Origin: BRH-c32 sp041674625
Lineage (GTDB): Bacteria; Bacteroidota; Ignavibacteria; Ignavibacteriales; Melioribacteraceae
NCBI GenBank assembly: GCA_041674625.1
Contig: JBAYVI010000149.1
Span: forward strand, 1 to 7,681
Direction of reading: 5' to 3'
Length of the DNA stretch: 7,681 nt
Shown: piece by piece, positions 7,201 through 7,681 of the stretch
Numbering within the stretch: position 1 is the stretch's first letter
Layout: each line of letters opens with the position of its first letter
Made by a program: the position numbers and the translations under genes
The notes under the pieces: model-generated
The model's input: only the letters and a program-made list of their open reading frames with translations
Database searches by the model: none
Told to the model about the DNA's origin: nothing

Positions 7201-7681
7201 TTATAAAAACAATAAATCGACAATTATAAATATAGGTAATAAAACGGGTAATGAAAATTTAAACATATATGCAAAGAAGCTTGGCATCTCGATATTATTT
7301 TCTTCTGCAACAGCTTTAACCATAAAATTAGGTCCGTTTCCGATATAAGTCATACTACCGAAAAATACAGCACTAACGGAGATTACTTTCAATAGATGCT
7401 CGCTTATTCCTGCAACGATTGGCGGCACTTGTGTCCCCAATCCTAAAGCTAATGAATGGAATGTAACGGCAGTTGGAGTATTATCAAGGAAACTGCTTAA
7501 TAAACCGGTGTAATAATAAAATTGAGTTGGTTCAGTTACACCAAGATGCGCTGCATTTGCCTTTAGGAATAATAAACATGGAACCATTCTAATAAAAATC
7601 CCTAAGAATAAATAAGCAACTTCTTTAATTGGTTCCCAAGTAAAATTATTTTCTGTTCTTAATAAATTACTAGCAAATAAT
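7201..7681 (-). CDS. NhaD/CitMHS-like sodium:proton antiporter, 3' part (cut by window edge)
   Basis: C-terminal part of an inner-membrane ion transporter of the ion-transporter superfamily, the group usually annotated as sodium:proton antiporter (NhaD-like) or putative citrate transporter. The frame stays open from the TAA at 7203-7201 to the right edge, giving about 160 visible residues. The ATG at 7587 is internal: codons before it read FTWEPIKEVAYLFLGIFIR, which continues the conserved family sequence. Visible family blocks are the FTWEPIKEVA start of a helix, SSFLDNTPTAVTF in a re-entrant or ion-binding region, GSMTYIGNGPNFMVKAVAEE, and a last hydrophobic helix ending IIVDLLFL. The N-terminal portion lies outside the window. 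The transported ion cannot be told from this fragment; Na+/H+ exchange is inferred from family annotation. mscL follows after 18 bases, consistent with shared transcription. Confidence 0.82.
   Translation of the reverse strand, partial: LFASNLLRTENNFTWEPIKEVAYLFLGIFIRMVPCLLFLKANAAHLGVTEPTQFYYYTGLLSSFLDNTPTAVTFHSLALGLGTQVPPIVAGISEHLLKVISVSAVFFGSMTYIGNGPNFMVKAVAEENNIEMPSFFAYMFKFSLPVLLPIFIIVDLLFL

Noticed and set aside
7013..7348. Open frame of 111 codons on the plus strand
   Set aside because: It runs antisense across mscL and the transporter gene, both of which have clear family motifs on the other strand.
7201..7587. Transporter as a complete short gene starting at the ATG at 7587
   Set aside because: The frame continues upstream to the window edge with conserved family residues, so this ATG is an internal Met and the gene is cut by the window.

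Overview
The window is AT-rich and gene-dense. It reads as part of the chromosome of a Gram-negative bacterium of the Bacteroidota/Chlorobiota/Ignavibacteriota group. The main evidence is the C-terminus of the large protease at 3778-6660. Its NYPNPFNP motif followed by a beta-sandwich tail is the usual form of a type IX secretion system (T9SS) type A sorting domain, and this wording is especially common in Ignavibacteria-like genomes. The phylum is inferred from protein style only; no rRNA or marker gene is present.

Left part, + strand (18-6660): three protease genes lie head to tail with almost no spacing. The first two (18-1889 and 1896-3791) are paralogous M1-family (gluzincin) zinc metallopeptidases with signal peptides. 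Each keeps the HExxH-18-E zinc site and a GGME substrate-binding motif. They are clearly a tandem duplication. The third (3778-6660) is a subtilisin-family (S8) serine protease with signal peptide, prodomain, complete Asp/His/Ser triad, a long beta-rich middle and a T9SS sorting tail. It overlaps the second M1 gene by 14 bases. The simplest reading is one transcript for extracytoplasmic protein breakdown: a T9SS-exported endopeptidase plus two M1 enzymes that trim peptides, the latter probably in the periplasm or at the outer membrane because they have no visible sorting tail.

Middle (6661-6762): a 102-base gap between convergent genes. It holds a perfect inverted repeat that is probably a bidirectional transcription terminator.

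Right part, - strand (6763-7681): mscL, encoding the large-conductance mechanosensitive channel, lies 18 bases downstream of the 3' part of an ion-transporter gene of the NhaD/CitMHS-like antiporter type. That gene runs off the right edge. The pair suggests linked ion and osmotic homeostasis and has no evident functional tie to the proteases.

No RNA genes, mobile elements, CRISPR arrays or phage genes were seen. I found no convincing undescribed system. The most interesting points are the diverged tandem M1 pair, the unequal distribution of sorting signals within the protease operon, and the long uncharacterised middle module of the subtilase.
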